Shown here: piece by piece, positions 22,202-40,794 of the stretch
Position numbering within the stretch: the stretch's first letter is position 1
Layout of the letters: each line of letters opens with the position of its first letter
Assembly (NCBI RefSeq): GCF_022201045.2
Contig: NC_068564.1
Coordinates: forward strand, 33,385,001-33,449,000
Source: Citrus sinensis
Taxonomy: Eukaryota > Streptophyta > Magnoliopsida > Sapindales > Rutaceae
Length of the DNA: 64,000 nucleotides
Reading direction: 5' to 3'
Program-made: the position numbers and the translations under genes
Notes under the pieces: generated by a model
What the model was told of the DNA's origin: nothing
Databases searched by the model: none
What the model saw: only the letters and a program-made list of their open reading frames with translations

Positions 22202-25200
22202 CACGATCAGATCACAGAGATACAAAACAAGAACAGCCCACGAGCCCAAAAACAAAAACTAGAGCACAAACAGAGAGATAGGGGTGAAAGAGAGGAAAAA
22301 GCTGAAAGCTTGATGATAAAAATGAAAGCTTGATGATGAAATAAGAAAGAGAGAAAGAGGTAATAGACAAAGAAAGAAAATAAAGGAAGAGAGAGGAAGG
22401 TTCTTTGGGTTCCTGTTTTCTCTGTGAAAACTCTGACCAAGACAAAGAATGAAAACACCAAAGAGCCCACATAATTTTCGGTGAAAAATAATGTTTTCCT
22501 TGCTTTCTTTCTTTCTTTTTGAGAGAGAGAGACAGTGATGAAGATGGGATTTTTTTTTTTTTTTGGGATGTTGCAGAAGGGCATTTCTGTAAACGTGTTT
22601 TTTTTTGTTATGTGAGGTGAGGTGGGTTTGGTTGGAGGACATTTGATTTGAAGACTTTGTTACAATAACAATAACAGCAACAATAACATTTGCATATATG
22701 CTCATGGGGGATTAGCTTCTCTTTCCATGTTTTGAATTTTTCGTGGGTTTCTTTTTTGTTTTTCTTCTATTTGTATAAAAACTTTGGCTTGGTCCAGCTG
22801 GGCCATTGAAGAAAGAGAGAGAAAGAGTTTCCATGTTGTTTCTTCTTTCTTTGTATTTGTTTTTGTTTGCCTGTGTGTGTAGACAGGGAAAGATGGATAG
22901 ACAAGACTACAACAAAGACTTAGGCTTGGCCTTTTAGAGAGAGAATGATGACAGGGTTGAAGAAAAAGAAATTTAAAAATGGAATAATACTTATGGTCCC
23001 TCACTCTTTAAATTTTATCAAATAAATGCATAGTTCGTCTACTTATATCAGATAGGTCCCTTATTCTTAATACAAAGTTACAAACCTTTCTCTTTATAGT
23101 ATATTGATAATCTATGTCAAATGATAGCAAAAGGAAAATGAGCCTGCCTCCATATGATAACCAACTCCTCCTAATTAGGAAAAAGATGCTTTAACCACTA
23201 GGCCCCCAGTTAAGTTTTTGAATTGTTTAATATATCTTTTTCTTTATCTTAACATTATATTTTTATGTATGTATGTATGTATTTTCTTGTGTCTATGTAT
23301 GTCCCTCAAAAATAGTTTTAATTAATACAAATGTGTAACCATAGTAAGTATAATTCAAAAATAGGCTTCAAAGAAATGAAGAAAAAAGTTACCAATATAA
23401 TAATAAAATGATCACAAAAATAATTAATTCCTACTCAGAAAGTTGAAACCAAAAAAAAAAAAAGTAAAGTCATGTAACTAAGAGATGGTTCCCATTTGAC
23501 ATATCATTTAGTGTTAGGCTAATAGGCTTATAGTTTAATGGTTAAATCTGAATATTTTGAGGCAATTTTGTTGTTTCAGTTAGTGCTAGGTATCAATTTG
23601 ATACAAGTACAAAAATGATGATCTTATTTGAGAAATAAGAAAAATTAGGGAACCAAGAGTTATTATCAGCAATCTATCTTAATAAAATAAAAAGAAAGTT
23701 GAGAAGATAAATGGGATGATGATGATGATGTTATATCTCGATGATGTGTTGTACTCGTTGCTGTATTTCTTGTTGGCGTTGGATGAGTGCTCGCTTCGCT
23801 TGTGCCCGCCTTGTGCGAGTGATTGTGATGGCCACACATAAGAAGAGATGTTTTTGCTAATTAATTCTATTCCACATTGCTATTGCACACACCACACCAA
23901 AAATGAAGCATTTACCATCATACCCTCTCCCTTTTGCTTCCTTTTCTAACGAAGATTGCTGTTTCTCTCTCTATCTTTCATTTCTGTTTTTACCTCCCAC
24001 GTACTTTTCCCACATCTAGCTGTTAAACCACAAACAATGCCCCCCATTTTAGGCTTCAAGCCAGAAACCAACAGGACGAACTATTTTCCAGCCAACAACA
24101 CTTTTTATGAATCAATAGAATCACCAACCATGATCAGCAGTATTGCATGTTTTGCATTTTAACCCCTTAAATAGAAGCAACAAAAAGCAGTAACTATGCA
24201 TATTATCTCCTCTCCCTCAGCCTCCAAAATTGTTGTCAATACCTAACCACTACCTAACTTCTCAAAAATCGACTTTTTTAGTTTGCGTATGTGACACCAC
24301 TCTAGCTACTTTGCCTTGGCCTACTTTAATTGAATTGAATGCTCCAAAGTTTCACTCATAGCCTTATCTTTCCAATCCTTCTCTTAAGCTACCATCACAT
24401 GCAATTAAAGTTCTGGAAAATTGAGGCGCGACTAACATAGAGCAACTTTATCAAAAAGCCGTGCATTTTCAACCTTACAAATTCTCCTTCTTCGTTACAA
24501 CTTACAAGTCTCAATTTATATATTGTGTGAACTGTAGATTTTGAGGGCTTAAAAACAAAGGATGATGGGTAAAGAAAAAAACTGTTGGGTTTTTCTTGGA
24601 GTTTGCTGACCAGCGACCAGGATCTCAAGAGTAGACAATTAATATACGTCTAATGGAGTCATAAAGATGGCGATTGTTTGGCTGCATTATATCAGATTAG
24701 AGACCAGAGAAAGATGGGTTGTGCCTTTTTATTTCTTCTATTTATTTAATTTTTTTATTGATTGCATAGCACGATACGAAGATGGGGTGCTATGTGGATT
24801 TGATGTGGACATGTAAATGGGAAAAAAAGAAATGTTGCCTCATCTTCTTCATTGAGTAGTGATTGGTTTGATTGTTTCGATTTTTTTACTGTTTAGGCTA
24901 TAATGGATCATGTGATTCACAGACAACTTGTTATAAGCATTAGAAAATGATATATAATGTAGCTGATAGAAATGGAAAGAAAAATTACAATTGTTTTAAC
25001 CGAATTTTCGCTAGGAACCAATTTGAACCATTTAGTGATTGTACTTACCAAACTTAAGTCAAATCCAATTTAAATAAATAAATTTATTTAGTCGTGTTTT
25101 TATGACATTTGAGATATGAGATATACCTGAAGTAACCTATAAGATAAATTGAAATGTTTTGAGTTTGGAATAACATGAAGAGTCCAATGGAGCTCATTAG

Positions 25201-26881
25201 AGTTGATTTAGAAAGTTAGTATAGGAAGCTCAAGGGAGTTGAAGGGTACCTTAGGTGCAATCAGTATATAATTTTTGAGAACTTATCTAAAAAGCTCACT
25301 AGAGCTCGTGGTATATCTCAGGTGAGCTCATATATAAAACATGATCTAAGAATTAAAACCATTATAATAAACAAAAAAAATAAGCATAGACAATAAATAA
25401 AACACATGATTTTACATGGTTCAACCATTTGGCCTATATCCATGGGAGTAACTCACCTCTAATTAATTATATCAACAAAACCTTATTAAATGTTGGTAAT
25501 AATGAATAATAACGTGAGATAGAATATGGTTTTTGTGGAAATAAGAGAGTTCTCTATATAAAGAATAAGAAAAGGCTCCTTTGGAAGATAAGGTAGTCAA
25601 GATCTTCCATGAAAATGTAAAAAAAAATTAAGAAATCCTATAAATAGAGGGCGAAGAAGATGAAATAGCCTATTAAGAAATCGGATTTGAAAAACAGTCC
25701 TTTGTCTTGTGTCTTGAGTTGAATGTATAAGATTGGCTTCGTAAGGGTATTTTCATATTTTCTGCTACGTGGAGATTTTCTATTTGCGCTGCTCGCCCTA
25801 GGTAGTGTTATTTTGCTTTTATTCACTTGATGGTGACCAAATATGATTGGTGAACAAGTAAATTCTGTAGTTCCTATGTGGTCCTTACTCTCACCGCATG
25901 GCAGAAGCTAGTGCAGTAGTTTCGTTGCTTTTCCATCGACAGTTGAGGAGTGCTGACGTATCATTTCTTTATTGCTATACTCAGGTGATTATTCTTCTAT
26001 TAATCCCTTACTTTTAGCCTAATGGATAAAAATATTTATTCATTTTTTGATGACATGTAATCCACACCATGATTTTTGAATTTCAATTTTATCCCTTGAA
26101 CTATTACAAATTTATTAGGGTTGTCCTCTCTCTCAAAAATTATCCTTAACTTTGTCTTGAACCATCCTCCCTTCTATTAAAAGTATTGAATTTTATTCTC
26201 TTTCATTCTCTATTGTCATATGCCACTTGTCTATTAATCCAAAATAATGTCCCAAATTTATTCCCAAACAACAACTAATAGGCCTGCCTGTGTTTCCACA
26301 TGATTTATATATAATTACAATTAAGCATGATGTGTACTCGCGCGCAAAGAGAGATTTGTCGTAGAGTCCGCAGCCCTCAATAAAAGCTGGCCATGCTCAT
26401 GCGCGACTTTTTGTTGGCCTTAAAATTGCGATGCTCCCATTCTTTTTCTTTTTGTTTTTTTTGTTTTTTTTTTTTTTAAAAAAAAGTATTGTGATGCTTT
26501 TACACGTGTCATCTAATCAGGCAAAAGGCCCAATCTACAAAAATACGGGCCATGAGAACAAGCCCAAGTTGTTTTTTTGGGCCAGCAGTGACTGTTCAAC
26601 ACAATCATTTTGTAATACTATTACTGTTTTGCATTAACAATAAGAAAATGCACAATCAAGCAAAAATGCATAGGACTGACGTTTCATCTCTCTAATTGTC
26701 TGTCGTATACAATATGTGGAACCACAGGTGACTGAAACACAGAAAGAAACACAAATTATTTAAAATTAAAAAAGAAAAAGAAAAAGAAAAAGAAAAGAAC
26801 CCCCCCAACCCCAATATATATTTATAAATCGAACCAATACTTGAAAGTCTGAAAATATCTAAAGCTTGCTTCGTGTTCTCA
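22202..26881. other. Intergenic region between divergent genes
   Basis: About 4.7 kb separates the FDLN-repeat gene (-) from the YbaB/STIC2-like gene (+). The first 800 bp are CT-rich on the minus strand, consistent with promoter and leader. Short GTAT repeats lie at about 23265-23285. The 25.0-25.9 kb part has a repetitive look (several AGCTCAC/GAGCTC blocks and a TATAAATAGAGG box) but no bounded element that I can define. No gene recognised. Confidence 0.35.
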
Positions 26882-29035
26882 ATGGCTTCGACAAGTGCCT
26901 TTACAGCTCAGATTTCAAGTATTCACTGGAAGAAGCCCATTTCTTCTTCAAATTTTTCCAGTAATTTTCTACCCCCTCCTTCTCTCTGTATAATAATTTG
27001 TTTTGTTAAATTGTTGTTTCAAAGTGGCAAAATATGAATTTTCATGTTCAATTTTGACATTGACGGAAATGGAAATATATGTTGCTTTAAGAGTAAAAAA
27101 GAGAAAAAAAAAATGTAACTTGTTATGGGGTTTAGATTTGCATTTTTAGTGAATTATTTTGGTTGTGAAGTGTTGTTCACTTGTAGATATTCTAGGTTTA
27201 AGTTTGTATTGTATGCTTCTATGTTTTACAATATGAAAGTTGTGTTTTTTGTGATGATAGATGTCATTTTTGTATGGATTTGTTCATTTTGTTTGATTTG
27301 TTTAGACAATTTGTTTTGGAGTTGTATGTGGATAAGGGCAATATGGCTTCGTTGAAATTTTATTTTATTTATCATCATCATCATCATCATCATCGTCTTA
27401 CTCATGCTAGGTTATTCACTTCTCTTTGAACTATCTTTTCTGTTTTCTTCAATTTGTGATGCGGTAAGAATTGCTTATTTATATATTTTTGGTTACTCTG
27501 CTCATTTCCAGATAACCTAAATTTAAATTCAAACCTTGCTGGTAAGGAGATGTTATCATTTTCCAGTCAACAAAAATCAGGGCATCAATTTAGATCTCTC
27601 CGCGTGTGTGGTCTCTTTGGAGGGAAGAAAGATAATAATGAGAAAGGTGATGATGCTCCTTCAAAGGTCAGTCTCTTTAGCCATTTCTCATAGTCAAGTT
27701 GCTTTTTCCAAGGTTGATACCGCAGAGGGTGTAAAAGTTAATCTTGAACAACTTCTTCTTGCAATCCTGCCTTTAATAATAATAAATTTTTTTCCTCCCT
27801 CTTTTAGCTACCATGTATGGTGTTATCCATTTATTTGTGGTGAGGATGTGTTTATTGTTATTTATTCCTCGACTCTTAACATTTCGTTGCTGCCATTTGA
27901 TTTTAGGCAGGAATTCTTGGAAATATGCAGAATCTATATGAGACTGTGAAAAAGGCACAAATGGTGGTTCAAGTTGAGGCAGTGCGGGTGCAAAAAGAAC
28001 TGGCTGCGTATGTCTAATGTATTAAATATGTTGTTCTCTGAACTTATAGTTTTGCTCAACTCTATAATGTTATCATTTTGTATTGCAGAGCTGAGTTTGA
28101 TGGTTATTGTGAGGGTGAGCTGATTAAGGTATGTTAATTTCTCCCCTTATCAAAAAGTTCCTCCCACGTTGGTTTTAGGAACGTCATTTGCTCATTTTAC
28201 CTTGCGTGAAATAATTAAATGTGTGTTGAACTTTTATTTTTTTAATCTTTTAGATCATGTTGACATTATCTTGAACCAGTGTACAGAACATTGAAACCAT
28301 TGTTCAGTTGAATGGCCCTTTACGCTGTCAATTTCAATGTCAAGGAGAATGTTGCTATAAACATGCCTTAATTCATGTATAAAAGTCGGGAAAATGACAT
28401 GTAACTTTCAGTGTTGATGACTTTTATCTCTTTTGAATTCCCTAAAGTTGTAAACTGATTTTATCTTTTAGGTAACATTATCTGGAAACCAGCAACCAGT
28501 ACGCACTGAGATCACAGAGGCGGCAATGGAATTAGGTGCAGAAGTGAGTTCATAAAACTTATCCATCTTCACTCTGTTTCATTCTACCAGATATTCTCTT
28601 TTCACTGTTTTATTAGTCCTTGCATGTGAGACTATACACTTATATTTTTTTACTAGCAATTACGTACATGGATGTATATTAGATGCACTTTACTGAACTT
28701 TAGAATAGGCTGCTATTTTATCTGAAGTGTAGGAATTACTTAAGGTTGCTGTAACTGCAGTTTTATGTTTTGAAGAAACTATGACACATGCCGGTTCTTT
28801 ATTTGCAGAAACTTTCACTCTTAGTTACTGAGGCATACAAGGATGCACACCAGAAGAGTGTACTGGTGAGAATTTCCAGACCTCTTTCCCATCGAACTAG
28901 TCTATATTGCTTACTCATCTTTGTTGCAATCTAATACTTTAGATCTTCTGCTTTTATCAGGCCATGAAGGAGAGAATGAGTGATCTTGCTCAGAGCTTAG
29001 GAATGCCTCAAGGTCTAAGTGAGGGATTAAAGTAA
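26882..29035 (+). CDS. STIC2-like: Plastid YbaB/EbfC-family nucleoid-associated protein (STIC2-like)
   Basis: Seven exons (26882-26960, 27512-27666, 27907-28007, 28089-28128, 28472-28543, 28809-28865, 28961-29035) join in phase to 192 residues. The first 60-70 residues are Ser-rich and poor in acidic residues, a plastid transit peptide, ending near RVCGLFGGKKDN. The mature part is a YbaB domain: a long helix (NMQNLYETVKKAQMVVQVEA), a small sheet (EFDGYCEGELIKVTLSGNQ) and a C-terminal helical part (VTEAYKDAHQKS) ending GMPQGLSEGLK. Bacterial YbaB dimers bind DNA; Arabidopsis STIC2 acts in the stroma with the chloroplast SRP54 and Alb3 thylakoid insertion route. From memory its Arabidopsis counterparts are At2g24020 and At4g30620, inside the syntenic blocks. 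The gene looks intact. Confidence 0.92.
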
Positions 29036-29624
29036 GAACGTCCACTCACCAGTATCTAAGATAGAGCTTCAATTTTGTCTACAGACCAGGCTGAATGGCA
29101 ATCCATATTGTGATCTTAAGATTTACTCAGCTGTTCAATATCATTCTGGCTTAAATTGAGTAGAGTAACTCTAGTTGGAACTTGTGATCTTTGTTCACCT
29201 CCCCCATTGTAACAATTACAGGAAATTTGACCTTTTTTTGTTGATGCATTTATAATTATAGTTTTTTTTTTTTAAATTTCCTTTGCTTGAATGGGCTTAT
29301 ATTATGGCATCTAACAGCCTTCAGTGTCGAATGGACAACACAGGGGCTTCATTTTCTATCATCTCAGCAAATTGCAAGTGAGATAAAAAGGCTGTTCTCT
29401 GTATATCATTGTGTACAGGAAAAAAATCATAGTTCATTTTTGTGTTTGCATTAGGGAGTGCTCAGCACATTTTGAATTCAGTTTCATCTGAAATCTCTTT
29501 CTGCTTTCGGCTAGAACATAAAATCAAACAATTCTAGTAATACAAATTCTAAATTGAATGAATCATTCCTACTCTAATTGCCTCGCTGATCATTTTGATG
29601 TGTAAGTTGGTACTAAAAATGTCG

Positions 29625-33852
<4,228 letters not shown>

Positions 33853-33906
33853 TTATGAAGAGGGTATTGTTGAGAGTGAGGGTGAGAGTGAGAGGCTTGT
33901 CTTGTA

Positions 33907-33916
33907 CGTATATATT
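33907..33916 (-). promoter_or_regulatory. Putative TATA box of the carboxypeptidase gene
   Basis: The minus strand reads CCAATATATACG about 70 bp ahead of the start codon. Called from consensus and spacing only. Confidence 0.4.
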
Positions 33917-36900
33917 GGTGCCAAATAATTATTCGTTCATTTGTTCTGCGGCTTTGAAAAGTCTAAAATGTTGTTGCTGCAATTTTACGACATGCACAAG
34001 TTGAGCTGCACCACCTAGCAGCTAGTTTTGTGGACCTTATTCTCTCTCTTTGTACGCTTGATCCTACAAGGCAAATTGAAATCTTGATCCGAAACTTATT
34101 GGTCAAAAACCCAGAAGCTACCTCACAAATTTAATGCATCCATCCACAAGGCCAGCTTCTCTCTCTCTCTCTCTCTCTCTCTCGTGTCTTTGTCAAGCTG
34201 TGCAATTACTAAGCTGGCCGGCTAACATAAATATATTTATTAATACTAGCTGAGAAAGTATTATGTAGTTTTATTATCGCCGTTCATCAATTAATTAGGT
34301 AAGAGTAAATACATTAGAGACGAGAAATTAGTTAACGGAGTGATTCGTGCTAATACCAAATTACAGGTATTTGATAGATTCTTGACCAATTGTATCAACT
34401 CTTGCAATATATATATATATATATATATATAGTCTAAATAATTTACTTACGTGTGTCTGATCAAGAGGGGTTTGTACTCAACTCCTAAGTGTCGATCGAT
34501 CATCACGAGGGGTTTATTTAAAATATTTGTGTTGAATTCGTTATCTGAGTATCGTATGGTAATGGTACCATAATATGCTGTTGATAAAAAAAAAAATCGA
34601 TCACACGAAAAAAACTTAAATTTGTAGGTTATCCCATATCAATTTTTCACTTAACGATGTCGTTAATTTTCGGATTCAGCAATATGGGTGTAGACGTGTA
34701 GTATAAAAGCGCTTTCAATAGAAGTGATCACATAAAAAACATTTAGGAAAAAGTACACGAACTTTTAATAAAGAAAGCATTTTGCTTTTTGAAAATGATT
34801 TTTAGTCGTATTCTACATATCTAAAGAATTCAATTAACTGTTATTCAAAGTTGGCTTTTGATTGACTTAAAATCATCCTAAGGAGAGTAGAATAAACAAC
34901 ATTCCAAAGTCAATTCTTATAAGCTTCTAATAATTAATTAGACTCTTTGGGCAATAAGCTTAAGTTGCTATAGCTAGCTAATGCTAGCTATCTAGGTGGC
35001 CTTTTTTTTTAAATTAAAAACATTAATATTTGCTTCAATTCTCTCGAGATAAGTTCATGGATGTGGTCCTCAGTTTATATGAAGGAAGCAAGAAAGCAAC
35101 TGGATTTTAAAAGATTTAATGGATGTGGGGCTGTGAGTCTTGTGACTCCTTTCGATCCGCAATTGTCCTCTAACTTAATTTGATTCTTTAAATATCGCAT
35201 GGGACGAAATAACAATAAAAGTGGAGGTGGCCTGGTAAAGCCTCACCATTAAGATGTTCATATACCAACAATATGTCCTCATCACTTCTTTTTCATTTTT
35301 CCCTCCTTGGCTCCCCCCAAAACCCAAAAAAAAAAAAAAATTACACGCAGAAAACTCGCGTCTAATAATAAAAACAACAACAACAGTAGCAGTAGTAGTA
35401 GTAATAATAATAATAATAATAATAAGATTTTCATTAAAAAATGCACAAATTTAAGATGAGTAATAACAATTGTGTTAATGGCTGAAATTTTAACTAATTA
35501 ACCTTTTAAAAAGTTTTTGGCACAAGTTTATTATTAATTTTCTCCTGATCTCAGCTATACTAATCTTTTAAAAATCTTCTGTCATGTATCTTTTAGTGAT
35601 AGTGTATGGATAAGATTTAACTTCTTTTATTTTATTTATTTATTAACAACCAATCAACAATTAATTAGTTTGCTCAGAACATGATCAAATCAGGAGAGAA
35701 TCATGATCCTCCTTTATTGATGTCTACTCTCCTATTTTGAAGAATTTATAACATTGGCGGACTTGATCTTGACTTATGATATATTTAAGGAAAAAAAATT
35801 GATCATTTATATTTTACATCTATAACGAGGAAGATGATCTACTTGTCTATTTATCTACCAAAAGCTTGATTAATTTATCATATATCAAAATTAGGAGGAG
35901 CTAAGGAGTTGATCGACCTTCAGAACATTGTTACGTCTTATATATCACAATAAAATTGTCTAGTGAAGTGGTTAAAACTACTTTATACCGAATCCCCTTC
36001 TAGACTTGCCTATTAGCAACTAGTTTTATAATAGTTTATGAGGAATTATAACATCGTTATAATAAGCATAATCGCTAAGTCGTTATCATAATCTTTTAAC
36101 TAATAATTAATAAATTAATCTTGATTAAACATTGTCACCTCTTAACTAATCAGTCGTTAGGTTATCGTCTTCCAACGTTGGGCTCTCAAATATTAACTAC
36201 CATCTTTTATTTATGGTACGTTTACTTCTCAGATTGAAAAATCGAAATCCAAAATCAGAATTATTGATAACGCTTACTTCACAAAATGGAGGTAGGAATC
36301 GGAATCAAAATTGTGAGGTCCACCTAAATTTCAGAATGGAGAATGGGAGATTGACCATTTTGCTCCTTTTGTGACCATTTTGCCCCCCCCCCCCCCCCCC
36401 CAAATAAAAAAATGAAAATGTCCATTTTGTTATTAGTTAAAAATTTATTATAATTAATTAATATATTATTATAGTTAATTAATATAATTATTTTAATTAT
36501 TAATATATTTTGACTTTTTTATGATGGTGGTGGTGATGATGATGATGATGATGATTATTAACGATAAAATTTTTTACAATTAATTTATTATTAACATTTA
36601 TTATTAACAATAATTATTAATAATAATAATTTTTGAACAAATAATTAAAATACAAAATAATAATTATGACAATAGTTCATTAAGTACTTTTTTGTAATTT
36701 GATACAATGTAATTTCAATTATGTTTCTAAGACGAAGTAAACCATTAAGACAATCCCTCTCATTACAACTCTGATTTTTAGAGTTTAAATAAAACAACTT
36801 ATTCTAATTTATATTATCGATTCATATTTTAGCTCATTCTCATTCTTACTCATTCTGATTCCATCCCATTTTGATTCCAATTTAGTAAATGCACCATTAA

Positions 36901-39900
36901 TATTTTGTTAGTGAATTGGAATAATGAGAAAATTACGTTCTTGATTAAAGACAATTAATGCCCAAAAATCTCGTGCTTAATTAAATCCTTAATTACGATC
37001 TGCCTTGAGAAAATGGGAGGAAAAAAGTTGTTCAAAAAAGTGAATTGCCAATTTTGTGGGGAATGCATGCGGGCATGATTCCTAATTTCCTATCATTTCA
37101 TTAATCACACAGTTAGGCGTATGTAATCATATCTTTGTAAGAATCGTTTTCTTAAAATGGTGTGCTGGCCACTATCAGTTCAAAAGTTGTAATTTTCCAT
37201 TATCCCTTCAAATGTTTTTTTTTTTTTTTTTTGTTCTTAAAAACTAATGTAAATAAATCTAAAAGGTTAGAAAATTAATATTTTATATCCTAAATATAAT
37301 CATAAAAACTTGCCTTCCACTCTTATAAAAAGAGATCCCATTAATGAGCGAATACATGACCACAAGCTTCATTGAATTACACTCAAAACACTACTTGATG
37401 TCCAATTTTCTGGAACCCCACATGCACTGACAAGAAGATGGGAGTTAATAATTTCTTCAAAATTCAACAGCAACTCTACCAGTCAAAACCTAATTATGCT
37501 ATTGTTGCTTGCATTTGTAAACTATTTCGGTCTTCATTATTTATTGTAATTAGATTAGATCTCATCTCCCCATGATTTCCGAGATTTTCTTCGCCAGATT
37601 TTTCCGCTAATTCTTTCCATGCATAAACGAAACCCCGTGTGCATCCCCATGCAAGCGTGCAATTTAGATTAGATCAACTCCTATCCGCTAACTATATAAA
37701 GAATAAATAAAATATCAAATCTAAATTAAGTTTTTCTTCAGTTCTATAGAAGATTTGATCAGCTGCAAGTATCTTCTATCATTTTTAAAGGATTTTATTA
37801 AAATAGTAGTACGTGACAATTATATATATAAAAGATAACAAGTACTTTTTGTCTTTAAAAGAAAAAAATTAAATTAATTAAATCAGATAGTAACAGTAGT
37901 AATGTTAATGCTAATGCAGCTCATGATGGAAGCTTCTCCTCCTTGTGTGAACTCTGAAGCCTAATTCCAACCGCCGTAAGGAGCATTAAATATTTCACAT
38001 TTTCATGCGTGCCGCCATCCTTATTTATAGCTACTACCATATATGGGTTGGTCAAAGATCAGTATCCATATCCTATATATATATATTATCATCCAATTTC
38101 ATAAGATCGATTATTGGTATTCATGCTAGCTAGAATAATATTGTTGAAGATTTCCGGTTTATCAATCAATTTGCTTCCTTCTCATAAACGTGATGATGAT
38201 AGAAGAAATATTCTAAGTTATAACAAGTTTGAGGTTCAAGTTACCCCCATTTACTTGAAGATCGCAAAGGGATCACTTTTCAGAATTTATATAACATTTA
38301 CTTAAAAAGAAAATTGCACTGCATATTTTGAAACAGAATTAATTAAAGATATCCTCCGTTAATCAATAATTTCATTAATTTAAAAGCTTGAGCCCGACTG
38401 ATGTTATATTATTTGTCTCGTGTGATTTGACTGCTAAATCCAGTACGTATCATCGCAGTTGTTAGAACAAAACAAACTAAGTATTGTGAGTAGAAAATTT
38501 AGTATATTACTATTAATTAATTTAATGTACGCACGTATGATTGGTTTGGTTATGAGATATTAATATGAAAATTACAGAAAAGCATGCATATAAATTATCC
38601 TAACGGCTACGGCACCGCCGCAGCTGACTTTGAGCGTACATTTTTTTATTTTGCCTAACTTATATTCATAAGATTCTTCAGGGCTAAGGTTGTCTATTAA
38701 TTTTTATTTTAAGATTCGATTATATTAGAGTTTATTTACGGTAAAACACAAATCTCCATCACATACATAAAATAATAAATAATAATTTTTTTATTATTTA
38801 TTACTTTATATATATGATTAAAATTTATGTTCCACCGTTTATGAATTTCAAGATAATCATAGCCTTTATTTTATTTGTTTATTTTGTATTTCTCTCTCTT
38901 TCTGGTCATTCATGAAGCTACCAGAAAAAACAAAAAAAGTTAGGATCGAAGAATGAAGAAAATGCTTGCATTTCTTGTCAATATAAGCAGGTGGGCAGTT
39001 AGCTTGTCATTATTAATTCTCTTCAATGATAGGAATTATAATATGTGCTCGTGTCTCAAGAAAAATTATATAATTTTTTTCTCTGTCTCTCTTTTTTGCC
39101 TCTCTCTTTTCGGCTAGTGTGGGTATATTTGAAATATTTTTATTACTATGTCATATTTTCAATGCAAACGTCCATAAAATTTGGATTAAATGTATATATG
39201 GCGTATGTGTGTTTAATGTAAATTATAGCTAAAGAACATTGTATATCATCAAAATTCTTATTTAATTTTTAATTTCACAGTTGAGGGAGATGTAAAATAT
39301 GGGATCAGCACGAAAAAATTATGAAAATTACAAATTTTTTAAATATAAATTGAGGTGGGAGCACTGATACCGAAAACACATGTATGCATGGCAATGTTTG
39401 TTTGTACATTTAGTAAATGTAATTTATTTTAATACTTTAATTAAGAGTTTGATTATATTGAAACATAAAGCACGAATTCATAATTATAATTATAATTATA
39501 ATATATTTTTTATTATTTATTATTTTACGTGCGTAACTGTTGCCTTTATTTAATCATGCTCTCTTGGAGGTTCGGTCAACAGAGATCTTTGAACGGGCAA
39601 CAATTAATCGAAGAAAACCTAACAATTAAATAGGATTTGACAGCTTTTTAAAACAAACAAAAGTGGTACTGTAATACTGTATTTGGTTGAATAGACCTCT
39701 CAGGAAAATTCCAATGCTATGGCTGTGCCGGATGTGTTTGAACAATGACTTTTGGCCGCTGCAGTTAGGGTTTTGAGACAGACTTGATTGACGTTTCTTT
39801 CACTGGCTAGAATTTGTTGCTATCACTTTGTAAACAGATCCCACCCACGGAGGTGTTTTTTTCGGCATTGTGGCAAGCAATTAATTAAAACATTGAATCT

Positions 39901-40794
39901 GGCTTACATGGGTCTTTTTAATTTTTCTGTTCGGTGCCATGCCTTCTGTTTTCTACATTTTGCTTTTGTTAAAAACAAAAAAAATTGGTGTACTTGGCAG
40001 TACATATGACAATGTAAAAAGTGTTTGATAACAAAAATATTTACATTTGGTGGGGGTCGAAGTTCTCTACTCCCATTGTAATGCTCATTGGCCATTGCCG
40101 AGACATATTCTCTCACCAAATTTTGTAGAAAATACCGAAATCCAAATTGCACGCTTATGTTGAAACAACGATAGATCTGTTGGGCTAATATGGTCCTGCC
40201 CTATAAGCAAATTTCATGGACTGACCATGTGAAAGCGAACCCAGGCCCATCTTTCACATTTAAACGATTTTGATTTTGGATCAAGTGTATCAACATTTCC
40301 AAAGTAAAAAGAATTCAGCATTCATATTCTAGTGTTAAACCTTTAACTTTGATTATACATAAACCTTTCATATTTGAAGCTCTGCTTCACATATTATGTA
40401 TACGTTTCTTCGCAAAAATTCAATATATCTGTTGTTGGGAAATGGGAATTCGTGATGGGGATCATCAATTCTGCAATGCCGGCGACAGATTATGACCCAA
40501 CAATAAATCTCAAATCGCCTCAAAGAGTGTGATGACATTAACTGGATGGACCATGGGGCCTCGCAACTCTACGATTACTTGTTTGCATAAAATTAGACAA
40601 TCATGCAAATGTTCGCTCAAATGAATCTGTGAATGACCAATTGGATATAGCGACATTGATAATACACAGCACGAATAATTGTTTCTTGCTTTTGAAAACC
40701 AGTTTTGAGAAATGAAAATGAGGACTCTTGGTCTTTTTATTCTGTATAAAGGACTCTTGCGCCGACCTTTGTGATGATAATTTACTTTCAGCAA
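33917..40794. other. Gene-poor AT-rich region with microsatellites
   Basis: Nearly 7 kb without a recognisable gene. Simple repeats include (CT)n at 34159-34183, (AT)n at 34407-34431, an AGT/AAT run at about 35385-35425, a run of 19 C at about 36383-36401, and a (GAT)n run near 36527-36553. One bounded repeat is listed separately at 36215-36895. I looked for tRNA- and miRNA-like signals by eye and found none. Confidence 0.5.
36215..36895. mobile_element. MITE-like element with GGTACGTTTACT ends
   Basis: The left end GGTACGTTTACTTC is mirrored by AGTAAATGCACC at the right. Subterminal stretches also mirror each other (GGAATCGGAATCAAAAT versus ATTTTGATTCCAA, CTCATTCTGATTCC). The interior holds a poly-C tract and a GAT repeat. 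I could not identify a clean target-site duplication, so the superfamily is open. Confidence 0.6.

Noticed and set aside
22207-23004. Several long minus-strand open frames rich in Ser, Phe and Leu
   Set aside because: They come from a CT-rich promoter and leader ahead of the FDLN-repeat gene; composition alone keeps the frames open.
23130-23215. tRNA-like text (CTAATTAGGAAAAAGATG, TTAACCACTAGG)
   Set aside because: No acceptor stem or complete cloverleaf can be drawn; such text is common in degraded repeats.
24950-25900. Possible solo LTR-like remnant (TATAAATAGAGG box, repeated GAGCTC blocks)
   Set aside because: I could not define both ends, a target duplication or any internal retroelement part, so it is not called.
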